From a virus, in the IMG/VR virus record IMGVR_UViG_3300020179_001394, positions 1 to 20,286 of that record: a DNA stretch of 20,286 nucleotides; one strand, 5' to 3'. The notes beneath the pieces were generated by a model, which was given only the letters and a program-made list of their open reading frames with translations, was not told where the DNA came from and did not search any database. A program made the position numbers and the translations under genes. This document shows positions 6,593 to 15,568 of this stretch, one piece after another. Each line of letters starts with the position of its first letter. Position 1 is the stretch's first letter.

Positions 6593-9500
6593 TTAGCCAG
6601 TTGAACCCACATAGGGATCTTTAATTCCATACGGATGTTGTCCCGTAAAACAGCTCCACGCAACATTCTTACAGTCATGGAACTCAGCAGAACATGTGCA
6701 TCCCGGGTGTTTATCACATATGTAGTAATTACACGGACAAACCCCGCAGTCCTGCGGAGTCGGGATCGGAGGACCCTGAATGAACTCGGGACACTCACAG
6801 CACTTCTCTTTTGCTTTGCAGGCACAATACTGATCCCACTGTTTGTCACAGCAATATTCATAGCCTGGAATCGCACAGACACTTGAGCAACATTTCCCGG
6901 GGTTCGTCTCGCAAACCCCGAAGGTACAGGTTTCCACATCGCAATTCAAACAAACATCTTTACACACTGCTGGATTACCATCTTCCTTCGTAACAGGACC
7001 ACTAGCTCCACAACATGGACTAAATCCATAGCCTGGATTGTACCATTCCACCTTTCCATGTGATAATAGTTCTTTATCGTATTCTCCATAAAATCCAGTA
7101 ATATCTGTACAAAATTTATCACAGTCCATTCCGTAAGTACCACACGGACATTTAAGATTACAGTTGTATTTATGCATACAAAGAGGAAGATCACATTTTT
7201 TACAATCTTCGCATGTCACTCCCTGGGGACAATCTTCTGAATTGTATAATAAATCCAATCCTCTAGTTTTTCCACCAGTCCATCCCCCAGGATTATATTG
7301 ATCTGCTGACCACAACAATGCATGATGGTTTCTACACTCACACGGACATTGTGGTTTACCACAATTACAAAGCCATTTTGCTAGAGTTCGGCATTCTTCA
7401 TCCCATGCCATAGTACAGCATCTTGGGTTGTAAGTACATACTGCCGCTTCGCAGTTTGGATCAGTAGTACATCCTATCGGAAAAACACACCGACAATACT
7501 GAAAAGTTGCTCCTGATACTCCTGCTGTTGGTTCGAAGTACCAAAAATCGGAGTTCGTGTGGTTACAATTACAGTCCGACGGTGACTTCCAAAAACAAGT
7601 ATCTATGTCACCGTTCTCGAGGAGGTAGGATGGACATACCCAACAATTATTTACTCCGCAGGGAACACCGTTTACATCCCGTCCCCGAGTATTGCCGCCG
7701 CAGTGACACATTTCGTCCCTATTAGCCCGGAAAGCCACAGTTGGTTGTATTTTTTCTAGTTTAGTATAATATACTCCTCCTTCCACTAGATTGAGCCCTA
7801 TTGATCCGTCCTTAGCGGTTGCACCTTCAAGGTAATATGAACTAAGAAAATCTGTACAACAATTTTGATAATATAAACCCTTTGTTGGATCAGTCTTCTG
7901 TATCTCTGTCAAAACTTGCTCTTTCACAATATCGCAAGGACGATCTTCTATTGCTAAATCTGTAAGTGACCTCCATATACCATCTTTGTAATAATAAGGT
8001 AACCGCTGACATGGTTGCCAGGTTTGTCCATCTTCTCCAAAAGGAATTACACCGTTTTCTATTTCAGTTATTCTGTCCCATAATCCAGGATGAGGCCAAC
8101 ATTGTCCAGCATACGAATTTTCTAAAGAGTTTACAGCCAAATAAGGTGTTTTGCCTGGGTTCTTCGGCATCGGGCCGGAATATGGGTTAAACTCCCATAA
8201 TATTTTATTGCCCTTTCCTTTTGGGCATGTTTGCGACGGGGGGCAAGTTTGAATTCCTTGAAACGTAATTGCGTTATTCCATATACGTATAGGAGTTCGA
8301 CAACATCCATCTTTACCTGCTCTATGGAAAGTTATACCATCAAAGTAATCGATTCCTGGCGAGACATTCGGGCCCAATGGCATCATGCCTACATACTCTG
8401 GTGCCCAGTATCCCAACGGTTCAAATCCTTTAATTTTTGTCAATATAGGGAACGAGTCACCCGATCCGACAGTATTAAAAGGTATTTGCCATGCACACCA
8501 ACTTTGATCTGAAATTCCTATATATGTACCATCCTGCAATGGCCCAACCTTGGTTTGGGTCTGAGCCGAGTCGCCGGGATGGAGTGTCACAATGGGCCCT
8601 GTACAATTTTCACACTGCTTTGGTGGATATAATGTTCCTGGTCCCGCAAAGATGTGCGAGCTGGTTGCGTACTTATCGTAAGCATTGCATTGGTAATTGT
8701 ATGCATTAATGTTAGTATGAAATTCTGAGCTCTCAATTCCGTCTTCTATAACTTTACCACATGAACCTTTAGGACAAGGAATATCCTCTCTGAACTTTCC
8801 ATGTAGTCCAGCTTCACAAAAGTGTTTAAAATCATTAAATGGTTGCCCTCCCCATGTTTCTAATAAATTCCAACGACATAAATGTTGTTGAGATTCGCCC
8901 TTCGATATCACCGGTTCTCCGTAACAAGTACAACAACCAGTTTCTCCACAACTACTTGTCCAGCCGGGTGGTTCTGGCCAACCTTCAATATTCCATCGAC
9001 TTTGAGTACATCCGCCCGGAATATTGGATGAATTAAAGCATGTTATAAACGCATATACCGAATCGTTGCTAGTAAATCCTTTCCACATATTATTTAATTG
9101 AGTGGCTAACCCACCATTTGTGCAATCATCTACAAAGACATGTTTGCCTGGATATCCTAATGTTATTCCCATAGGGACACATGAGTATTCTAAATCATCG
9201 CAGCAATTGGAGACAATAGAGTTACAGGTCTCGGCGGAATTAATTAGGCCATAATTTTTTCTCAGTATTGTGTGATTTATAATCTGTCGTTCTGGATCTC
9301 GTATATTATCAATACACACCATTCTGCCTCGCGGCGTGATCGGCGCCTTATCGGTTGCCCAATTTGGCCAGAGACTTTTGACGCCCAGAGCTTCGGAATT
9401 ACAGTACTTAAAGAATGTTTTTGCCCATAAATCAGGTTGCCACCACGGGGAATCACACATTGATATATTACGACCGACGCCGTTGAGGGCTCCTGCCTGC

Positions 9501-12500
9501 TCGACCTCTACTCCGAGACGGTAATTTATGTTCGGCACCGCGTAAACTGGCTGACTAGAATCTTCCGAGTACCAATAAGTTATAAATTGTTTTCCAGAAG
9601 TAATGAATTCTCCAGCATGATTTTCTTCCCAGTAACAACAAGATCCTCGTTTAGTCGACGAACATCCGCTTTGAGATTTGGGGGTAGGAAGAATTGGAGG
9701 CAAATTAATGAAAGCATTTGCTCTCCATGGCATTAAGGATCCATAATCTTTATATTTGGGATCACCTACTGTAGAGTTGCCCACGAAACAACAAGAATTT
9801 CCCAGGTGATCGTAACTGTAAGAAGCTCCTACTGAGTCAGTGTATAACTCATCAAAAGTTGGTCCAGCCCAGCCTGAACACGAAACTCCTTCTAAACATC
9901 TCGTTGAAACCGCCTCAAGGCACGCAACCAGTCCACTCATTTCACCGGTTTTATACCAAGGTCCTAGTTGTGGATCTTCCCAATCATATTGAGCACAATC
10001 ACATATACTCTCATTACCTTCCCCCTTCGCGCACCGCTGTCTCCAAAGGCAGGTACAGCACGTTTTCATCAGGCCGTCGCCTGGTACTTTCGCATCTAGA
10101 GGTTGACCATCTAAATATGGTTCGCCATTTATGCATTCTAGGGTACTCGGAGCATCAACTGAACAAAGGTCATTAAAGTAGTACTCAGTCATACTATCAC
10201 AGCACGGTTCATTCCATATGTGAGTGCAGCCGCTCGGTATCACAGTACATGATTCAATCTCACCTTTACTCAATTTTTCCAGGCAACCCTCTGGATCAGG
10301 GTTATAAATAAAATTATTAAAATGTCCAGATATAACTTGAGGTCCAGGGCCTCCGGATTGACAAAGATTATCGCCAAGTGGTAAAATCCATTGTGCTGTT
10401 CCATCAGCCGGCCGAACTCCCTGACAGTAATCCGTCATGGGTCCGAAATATGGGTTAAAATAAGGATCTCCGCCTCCCTTCGGCACCCGCGGTTGGAATT
10501 TGGGAAGCGAGGGACTATATGGATTCATTTTTGGTGCTGGAATTTCTGAACAAACATACTTGCTGTCGACAGGGTGCTGCGATCTATCTTCAATTTCTAC
10601 GAAACTAAATGGAACTTTTGTATTATCCCATGCCCATTTTCTTCCAGCAAATCTTCCGAAACAAATGTTTGAAGTCAGAGACCCCTCATTTACGGATCCA
10701 GGATAAGCATTCCACTTAGTGGGGTGCCGTGAGGGTGTCGGGTAACTAACGATATTTTTTGGAATCCATGGCCAATAATGGATGCCATCGGGGGTTGGTA
10801 TTCCATGGGGTTCAGTTTGTATTGCCCCAACATATCTTCCGATAAAAGAACAAGAATTTCCAAGATAAGCGCTCACTGCTCCTGTTTGCCACTCACAGGA
10901 CGACGAGGGTGTGGGACCCGTATTTTTTTGAATGCCAGACATTTGATTCGACACAGCGTGTCCCATACCACTAACATTCCAATAAGGTTGAGGGCCTGCA
11001 GATGGATCTCCACCTACACCGTGGCCTATATGATACATTACATCAAATTTGTCTACTATGGTATCGTGGGGGGGTGGACTCCATTCTCTTCCCACTTTGT
11101 GTAACCATGAAGTAGCGGGTTGTCTTTTACTCCAATGCACAAGATCACCTTCATAAGGCCATGGTGATAGAGTCTTAAACGGCTTAGGAGACCATCCCCA
11201 ATTAGGAAGTATGGCACGAGAACGAAAATATACGCTGTGTACTAGTCTCCAATACGCTCTTCTTTTAGTTAGATTTAACAGTTCAATCCCGAAATTGGGT
11301 TCAGGCAAATTATAAATGTCACGGTTTACTTGAAGAGTATGGATTCCTTCGTCTAGATAACAATCTGGCCAAGAAGCTCCTGGTTTCGGGCTGGCCATTC
11401 TTGCCAATGCAGGAGCTCTTTTGTCGAATTTAGCAGTAAATGGGTCATATCCATTGCCCCCTTGGGTTGATGCCGCGGCTCTTATTTCCCATTCGTCTCC
11501 TGGTAGACGTGCAGGACCAACACATTTAATTTTACCAGGATTATTATATTTATCCCTAAGAGCAAATAGTTCTGGCCAATTCAGGGGAGTTATCGAGGGC
11601 TCGCCCTCTTCATTCAGGCCAACTAAAGTTTGAATATCATCAAATATTTCTTGACGCCAATCTTTTAATTTTAAGCGATCTAAAAATGCACCAGGATTTG
11701 GTAATCTTTGTTGTACTTTATCATTAGTTTGCTTCCACGCAGCATCAGTATGAGCCTGCCAAACAGCTTCCCTGCTATCTTGCGGCATAAGTTGTTGTTT
11801 ATTATAACCATATTGATATCCTAGGTTCCAATTATCATATTCACAAAGATCTTGTATTATATCTTCTCTGGATGAGGTGCTAAATTCAAAAGAAAATAAA
11901 TGAACAGCATCTGCAATTTGGTGAAAAAAGAAAGGCATACTGCGGTCCTTTAAAAAATCAGATGGAAAACTTCCGTCATCCAAACAGTCCATTGAACCTT
12001 TAACATAAGTAAATTCTTGAGAAACAAATGTAAAGAAATATTTGAAAAGATTATGCGGCCAATTTCCTATGCCGATTATTTCGTTTGTGTGGGGCAAAAC
12101 TATAGGATATGACTTGTATTCTGTTTCTCTTGCAATTCGTTTTGCTGCAGAAAACTTTTCACCACATACAACTTTAACATATTTTTTGTTTGCTGTTCCT
12201 CCACTTACTCCAGAAAAATTGAATCTATTGTTTTCAGAATTGCCCCAACAATAAATTGAACCATCTATTGAAATAGCACAAGTGTGATATGCACCACACG
12301 CAATAGACTTTATTGGAATACAGTCCGGTCCAGGACAAGTTAATTCAGGTGGCGGAGCAGACTGTCCAAAATCATTTTCTCCGGATTGTCCAGTGAGACC
12401 AGCTCCCCAACAAACAACAGTTTTGTCTGTTTTTACTCCACATGAATGAAATTTTCCTGCTGCAATGTCTATAAATTGTATGTTGGTTAACTCATTAGGA

Positions 12501-15500
12501 ATCTTAGATTGTCCTTTATCGTAAGTTCCTCCTGCACCCCAAGCATAAAGTTTATTGTCGCTTTTTATTGCGAGACTATGATAATATCCAGCAGCAACCT
12601 TTTTTGCCATCCCAACTTGGTCCCGGGAGAAGTTGGTTTGTTGTGCATAAGAAGCTCCCCAACAAAATACGTTAGACCCTCCTTTCTTTGAATAATTGTT
12701 TATCGCAACATTGTGATCTATTCCACAGGCAATTTCTTTCCAAGATTGAACACCTTCACATAAATTTAAAACAGCCCTTTGATGAAGCTCATACCTTTTG
12801 GGATGACCTTCATACCCCTTAGCTGTAAACCAGCCATGGTTTGCCTCTTGTCTTGATAATACATGACTAACTTCTGACTCAACAAATGTTCCTGTTCCTC
12901 CGAATACATTTGAGTTTTTGGATCCACCAAAAGGAATAAAGGCATTTTCGTCTTCCAGCATATGACCATGACATGTGATAATATCTGTTCGATAGCATTC
13001 CCCAAAACATGTTGGCAATCGAGTTTCCATTGATGGACTACTGCTCCAAAAACCATTGTCGTCTATAGCTGACACTAGACCTTCTCTCGTGTCGAGAGGG
13101 CAACACGGTTGCTTTCCCCATGTGGTTGGGCATCCCGACTCGTCATCTGTTGTGTAAAAAGGATATCTACAATCTAAACATTTCTCAGCACAGTTAAAAG
13201 ATTCAACATCTTGTTGGACGGATGGGCATGGCGGATCTGCGTCGGGTTGGGTTTCACCCCCTTTGTGTGGTATAGAGACATCCTCCTCTGCGTTTGAACA
13301 TTTATTAATCTCCCGTATATCTTTCGATTCCCAATCCTTTGTGCAATCACCATTCCAATTAAATGGAGGGAGTACGTCAGGCCAAAATAAGGCATTACTA
13401 ATTTTTTCTGCTCCATAAAAATTTATTGTTGAGTCTTCTCGATCATATAATACAGTTTCTGTTCTTGGACATATTTTCATAAGCGATCCAGTTGGACCAG
13501 TTTCTTCCCACTGTTCATGGTTATAAGAAGCTTCACATGATGGTGGCCACATTCCAAATCCAGTGTATGGTACGTCCCCTCGTCGACTGCCATGGCATCC
13601 ATTGAATGCCGGCAAGCGCAAATTGCGGCAATCCGTAAGATAATGTTCCGGTAGATGCAAATGGAACCCACTTACTAGGCCGGGTCCGCCCCAACCACTG
13701 CCGTCGCCATCGCCGTCGCCACCGCCGCCACCGCCGTCGCCACCGCCGTCGCCACCGCCACCGCCGCCACCGCCACCGCCGCCACCGCCACCGCCGCCAC
13801 CGCCACCGCCGGGACCGCCGCTCACGGAGAGCGGCGGAGCCCAATCCCCTTTGCACGGCTGGTCTTGGGGGGAACTCTGAAGTGTATATTTTGAATATAT
13901 ACCTGCTGAAGTTTCTGTTGCACCATTTTTTCGTATAATAATACATCTATCTCTGCCCGGTTCTCCTCCTACACTTAATTTTTCGGCACGAGACCACTTA
14001 GGCACTGTTGTCAAAGGAAGTGGAAATAATCGGGGAGTACCCATATCACTGAGTAAAGCTTCAGAAGACGGGCCCGTCTGCATGCGCATGTTAAACCTAT
14101 CTCCTGCCCATGGGCCATAGGCCCAATGGACATGTGCCATTTCTCCGTTGCCCACACCCCAGTTATAACGAAGTATATTATAATGGGGAGGATTTTCAAA
14201 TTCTGGAACTGGTCTAAAAAGTCCTCTAAGTGTACTGATTCCTTTACCTTCCATCCAGTTATACGGGAAAGTAACTAAAACAGGATGACCGTATCCTGCT
14301 AAATTTATATACGATCCCGAGGCTGTCCCCCCGTATTCGGTTCCACCTTCAGAAGTTTCTTTGTAATACCAGTATTCTCTTCCATCATATCTTGCAAGAG
14401 CTGCTAACATATCAGGACCCGCTGCAATATCTGCACAACCCTCATCGATTGATGCTGTGTGTGAGGTGTCGCCAATAGTCCCAATAATGTCTATACCTGT
14501 ATACTCAGGAATATTTCCTTCAGTATCCCCCTGAAATTCACGACTCGCAATAACTATTGGCTTTTTGTCATTAAATTGAAGTATTTCCCATATATCCGGA
14601 TTTAAGTGTTCTGATACTCTTTCTTGGTATGGGGTAAGACCACACCCTAAGATAATATTTTGGGTTAAATCTACCGATTTGTCTTCCGGACAACCAACAC
14701 CCTTTGATCTTAGTTGCATATATTCTTTTGTGGTTGCGGGAGGATATTTTGGACTATATGACCCTGCTCTATAAGGCATTCCCATGCCCAACCACGTTTC
14801 CGACATATATGTTCCTACTTCATTTTCTCCAAGCCATGCTTGATTGTTTGCAGGAACCCTAAAAAGTCTACAACACCAGTCCATGACGCTGATGTACCCT
14901 TCGCACTCTTCCCCTAAGGCTAGCCAGGAACACATTTGGTTGGGGTAATAACCCGTGTCATTCATAGACGCCATAACTGGAGTACTCCATGCACCATCTG
15001 GCCATGTGTCGCCCGGCGCCCATTCCGCATGGAACCCAAGGTCGTGGGTCCGTATACTCTTATATCCCGACCAATGAAATGCAAAACGAGGATGCTGGTA
15101 CGAGAATTCACATGGGGGCTGCGTGCCGTACGAGGGAGCTCTGCTGCCAGGTATACATCCACATACATTTGCTGCAGGAAAATATTGATCTTGTTGTCCC
15201 AAACATCTATTTTTAGTCCACCATATTAAATTACACGCCCGCTCTTGTACTACTTGCTGCCCGGGGACGAATTCTCCTTCATATAGCTCGGTGAATCCGT
15301 CTCCTTGAGTGTTGTCAATACCTTTACTTAACGAATATCCAAATACTATAGGACGACTAGCTGGTCGTACATCTTCAATGCCATTTGCCTGCATTTGAAC
15401 AGCAAGAATATCATGCAATACAGGTTTTATTCCAGCATGACAATCTGTTATGAGTCCATTTTGACTCATAATGGTATCTATGTTCTCAAAACATCCCTGG

Positions 15501-15565
15501 CCAGGTGGCGGCGGTGGCGGCGGCGGCAGAGTTGGACCATCTTCACAACAAGATAAACATGACAT
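6593..15565 (-). CDS. Giant cysteine-rich multidomain virion protein with RCC1-like repeats
   Basis: A single uninterrupted 2990-residue frame, 44% of the window. No whole-protein family is recognised. Visible parts, in order: MSCLSCCEDG followed by eight prolines (about 13-20); a Trp/Gly/Cys-rich body; a run of more than 20 glycines, then Gly/Asp (about 584-625); RCC1/BLIP-II-type beta-propeller repeats (about 940-1140) with units such as VAAGYYHSLAIKSDNKLYAWG-like strands; a long Cys/Trp/Pro-rich middle; and a C-terminal disulfide-type region with 40 cysteines in the last 260 residues. No transmembrane helix, signal peptide or catalytic motif is evident. It lies three bases after the 1403-residue hub-like gene and 13 bases before the gene with the hub C-terminal-type domain, so it is almost certainly a virion component at or near the tail tip. 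Adhesion or a protective or puncturing appendage is inference. The start has no Shine-Dalgarno (AACATAAATTATG) and probably relies on coupling. Confidence 0.6.
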   Translation of the reverse strand: MSCLSCCEDGPTLPPPPPPPPGQGCFENIDTIMSQNGLITDCHAGIKPVLHDILAVQMQANGIEDVRPASRPIVFGYSLSKGIDNTQGDGFTELYEGEFVPGQQVVQERACNLIWWTKNRCLGQQDQYFPAANVCGCIPGSRAPSYGTQPPCEFSYQHPRFAFHWSGYKSIRTHDLGFHAEWAPGDTWPDGAWSTPVMASMNDTGYYPNQMCSWLALGEECEGYISVMDWCCRLFRVPANNQAWLGENEVGTYMSETWLGMGMPYRAGSYSPKYPPATTKEYMQLRSKGVGCPEDKSVDLTQNIILGCGLTPYQERVSEHLNPDIWEILQFNDKKPIVIASREFQGDTEGNIPEYTGIDIIGTIGDTSHTASIDEGCADIAAGPDMLAALARYDGREYWYYKETSEGGTEYGGTASGSYINLAGYGHPVLVTFPYNWMEGKGISTLRGLFRPVPEFENPPHYNILRYNWGVGNGEMAHVHWAYGPWAGDRFNMRMQTGPSSEALLSDMGTPRLFPLPLTTVPKWSRAEKLSVGGEPGRDRCIIIRKNGATETSAGIYSKYTLQSSPQDQPCKGDWAPPLSVSGGPGGGGGGGGGGGGGGGGGGGGDGGGDGGGGGGDGDGDGSGWGGPGLVSGFHLHLPEHYLTDCRNLRLPAFNGCHGSRRGDVPYTGFGMWPPSCEASYNHEQWEETGPTGSLMKICPRTETVLYDREDSTINFYGAEKISNALFWPDVLPPFNWNGDCTKDWESKDIREINKCSNAEEDVSIPHKGGETQPDADPPCPSVQQDVESFNCAEKCLDCRYPFYTTDDESGCPTTWGKQPCCPLDTREGLVSAIDDNGFWSSSPSMETRLPTCFGECYRTDIITCHGHMLEDENAFIPFGGSKNSNVFGGTGTFVESEVSHVLSRQEANHGWFTAKGYEGHPKRYELHQRAVLNLCEGVQSWKEIACGIDHNVAINNYSKKGGSNVFCWGASYAQQTNFSRDQVGMAKKVAAGYYHSLAIKSDNKLYAWGAGGTYDKGQSKIPNELTNIQFIDIAAGKFHSCGVKTDKTVVCWGAGLTGQSGENDFGQSAPPPELTCPGPDCIPIKSIACGAYHTCAISIDGSIYCWGNSENNRFNFSGVSGGTANKKYVKVVCGEKFSAAKRIARETEYKSYPIVLPHTNEIIGIGNWPHNLFKYFFTFVSQEFTYVKGSMDCLDDGSFPSDFLKDRSMPFFFHQIADAVHLFSFEFSTSSREDIIQDLCEYDNWNLGYQYGYNKQQLMPQDSREAVWQAHTDAAWKQTNDKVQQRLPNPGAFLDRLKLKDWRQEIFDDIQTLVGLNEEGEPSITPLNWPELFALRDKYNNPGKIKCVGPARLPGDEWEIRAAASTQGGNGYDPFTAKFDKRAPALARMASPKPGASWPDCYLDEGIHTLQVNRDIYNLPEPNFGIELLNLTKRRAYWRLVHSVYFRSRAILPNWGWSPKPFKTLSPWPYEGDLVHWSKRQPATSWLHKVGREWSPPPHDTIVDKFDVMYHIGHGVGGDPSAGPQPYWNVSGMGHAVSNQMSGIQKNTGPTPSSSCEWQTGAVSAYLGNSCSFIGRYVGAIQTEPHGIPTPDGIHYWPWIPKNIVSYPTPSRHPTKWNAYPGSVNEGSLTSNICFGRFAGRKWAWDNTKVPFSFVEIEDRSQHPVDSKYVCSEIPAPKMNPYSPSLPKFQPRVPKGGGDPYFNPYFGPMTDYCQGVRPADGTAQWILPLGDNLCQSGGPGPQVISGHFNNFIYNPDPEGCLEKLSKGEIESCTVIPSGCTHIWNEPCCDSMTEYYFNDLCSVDAPSTLECINGEPYLDGQPLDAKVPGDGLMKTCCTCLWRQRCAKGEGNESICDCAQYDWEDPQLGPWYKTGEMSGLVACLEAVSTRCLEGVSCSGWAGPTFDELYTDSVGASYSYDHLGNSCCFVGNSTVGDPKYKDYGSLMPWRANAFINLPPILPTPKSQSGCSSTKRGSCCYWEENHAGEFITSGKQFITYWYSEDSSQPVYAVPNINYRLGVEVEQAGALNGVGRNISMCDSPWWQPDLWAKTFFKYCNSEALGVKSLWPNWATDKAPITPRGRMVCIDNIRDPERQIINHTILRKNYGLINSAETCNSIVSNCCDDLEYSCVPMGITLGYPGKHVFVDDCTNGGLATQLNNMWKGFTSNDSVYAFITCFNSSNIPGGCTQSRWNIEGWPEPPGWTSSCGETGCCTCYGEPVISKGESQQHLCRWNLLETWGGQPFNDFKHFCEAGLHGKFREDIPCPKGSCGKVIEDGIESSEFHTNINAYNYQCNAYDKYATSSHIFAGPGTLYPPKQCENCTGPIVTLHPGDSAQTQTKVGPLQDGTYIGISDQSWCAWQIPFNTVGSGDSFPILTKIKGFEPLGYWAPEYVGMMPLGPNVSPGIDYFDGITFHRAGKDGCCRTPIRIWNNAITFQGIQTCPPSQTCPKGKGNKILWEFNPYSGPMPKNPGKTPYLAVNSLENSYAGQCWPHPGLWDRITEIENGVIPFGEDGQTWQPCQRLPYYYKDGIWRSLTDLAIEDRPCDIVKEQVLTEIQKTDPTKGLYYQNCCTDFLSSYYLEGATAKDGSIGLNLVEGGVYYTKLEKIQPTVAFRANRDEMCHCGGNTRGRDVNGVPCGVNNCWVCPSYLLENGDIDTCFWKSPSDCNCNHTNSDFWYFEPTAGVSGATFQYCRCVFPIGCTTDPNCEAAVCTYNPRCCTMAWDEECRTLAKWLCNCGKPQCPCECRNHHALLWSADQYNPGGWTGGKTRGLDLLYNSEDCPQGVTCEDCKKCDLPLCMHKYNCNLKCPCGTYGMDCDKFCTDITGFYGEYDKELLSHGKVEWYNPGYGFSPCCGASGPVTKEDGNPAVCKDVCLNCDVETCTFGVCETNPGKCCSSVCAIPGYEYCCDKQWDQYCACKAKEKCCECPEFIQGPPIPTPQDCGVCPCNYYICDKHPGCTCSAEFHDCKNVAWSCFTGQHPYGIKDPYVGSTG
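6785..6945 (-). other. C-terminal cysteine module of the giant protein (CC-WD-C type)
   Basis: This part encodes CDVETCTFGVC, then CCSSVC and YEYCCDKQWDQYCACKAKEK, ending in CCECP. The CC..xWD..C...A core matches the pattern of a second module about 600 bases upstream in the gene (7355-7475). Regular paired cysteines suggest a small disulfide-stabilised domain or a metal site. Domain identity is inferred from spacing only. Confidence 0.5.
7355..7475 (-). other. Cysteine module of the giant protein resembling bacterial 'CC-WD-C' surface repeats
   Basis: The coding strand gives CTTDPNCEAAVC followed by YNPRCCTMAWDEECRTLAKW and LCNCGKPQC (about residues 2695-2735 of the giant protein). The spacing C-x5-C-x3-VC-x3-NPxCC-x3-WD-x2-C-x3-A-x3-C is, from memory, very like a repeated element of predicted exported proteins in planctomycetes and some myxobacteria. 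This is recall rather than a search, so confidence is moderate. Confidence 0.5.
12130..12745 (-). other. RCC1/BLIP-II-like beta-propeller repeats in the giant protein
   Basis: Five units of about 40-55 residues are visible: WKEIACGIDHNVAI; KKVAAGYYHSLAIKSDNKLY followed by AWG; FIDIAAGKFHSCGVKTDKTV followed by VCWG; IKSIACGAYHTCAISIDGSI followed by YCWG; and YVKVVCGEKFSAA. The 'v..iaaG..Hs.ai..dg.vy.WG' pattern is the RCC1 signature. Four complete strands sets plus a partial fifth would make an incomplete propeller unless flanking divergent units close it. RCC1-like propellers bind proteins or glycans in other settings; the role here is unknown. This stretch is visibly more AT-rich than the rest of the gene. 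Confidence 0.85.
13690..13813 (-). repeat. GC-rich low-complexity tract encoding poly-Gly/Asp
   Basis: An almost pure run of three-base units (ccg, cca, cgt on the plus strand) encodes more than 20 consecutive glycines followed by GGGD/GDGD stretches. It is about 125 bases of very high GC in an AT-rich genome. In the protein it would be a long flexible or polyglycine-helix linker between two Trp/Cys-rich parts. An arginine/tryptophan-rich frame on the same strand here is a shadow. Confidence 0.92.
15503..15526 (-). repeat. Octaproline tract near the N terminus of the giant protein
   Basis: Eight consecutive proline codons (CCG, CCA, CCT) give residues 14-21 or thereabouts, directly after MSCLSCCEDGPTL. 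It would form a rigid polyproline stretch that sets the cysteine-rich N-terminal tip apart from the body. Confidence 0.9.
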
Positions 15566-15568
15566 AAT

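Noticed and set aside
6744-6757. Inverted repeat CCGCAG / CTGCGG
   Set aside because: Two-base loop inside coding sequence; probably due to local GC content.
6898-6920. Inverted repeat CGGGGTT / AACCCCG with a nine-base loop
   Set aside because: It lies inside the giant gene about 300 bases before its stop and has no T tract in the minus-strand direction, so it is not a plausible terminator.
10303-10310. TATAAATA on the plus strand
   Set aside because: It is antisense to the giant gene and no plus-strand gene is supported; taken as chance.
13533-13946. A 137-residue arginine/tryptophan-rich frame (RRWRW repeats) on the minus strand
   Set aside because: It is the GC-rich poly-glycine tract of the giant gene read in another frame; it lies wholly inside that gene.
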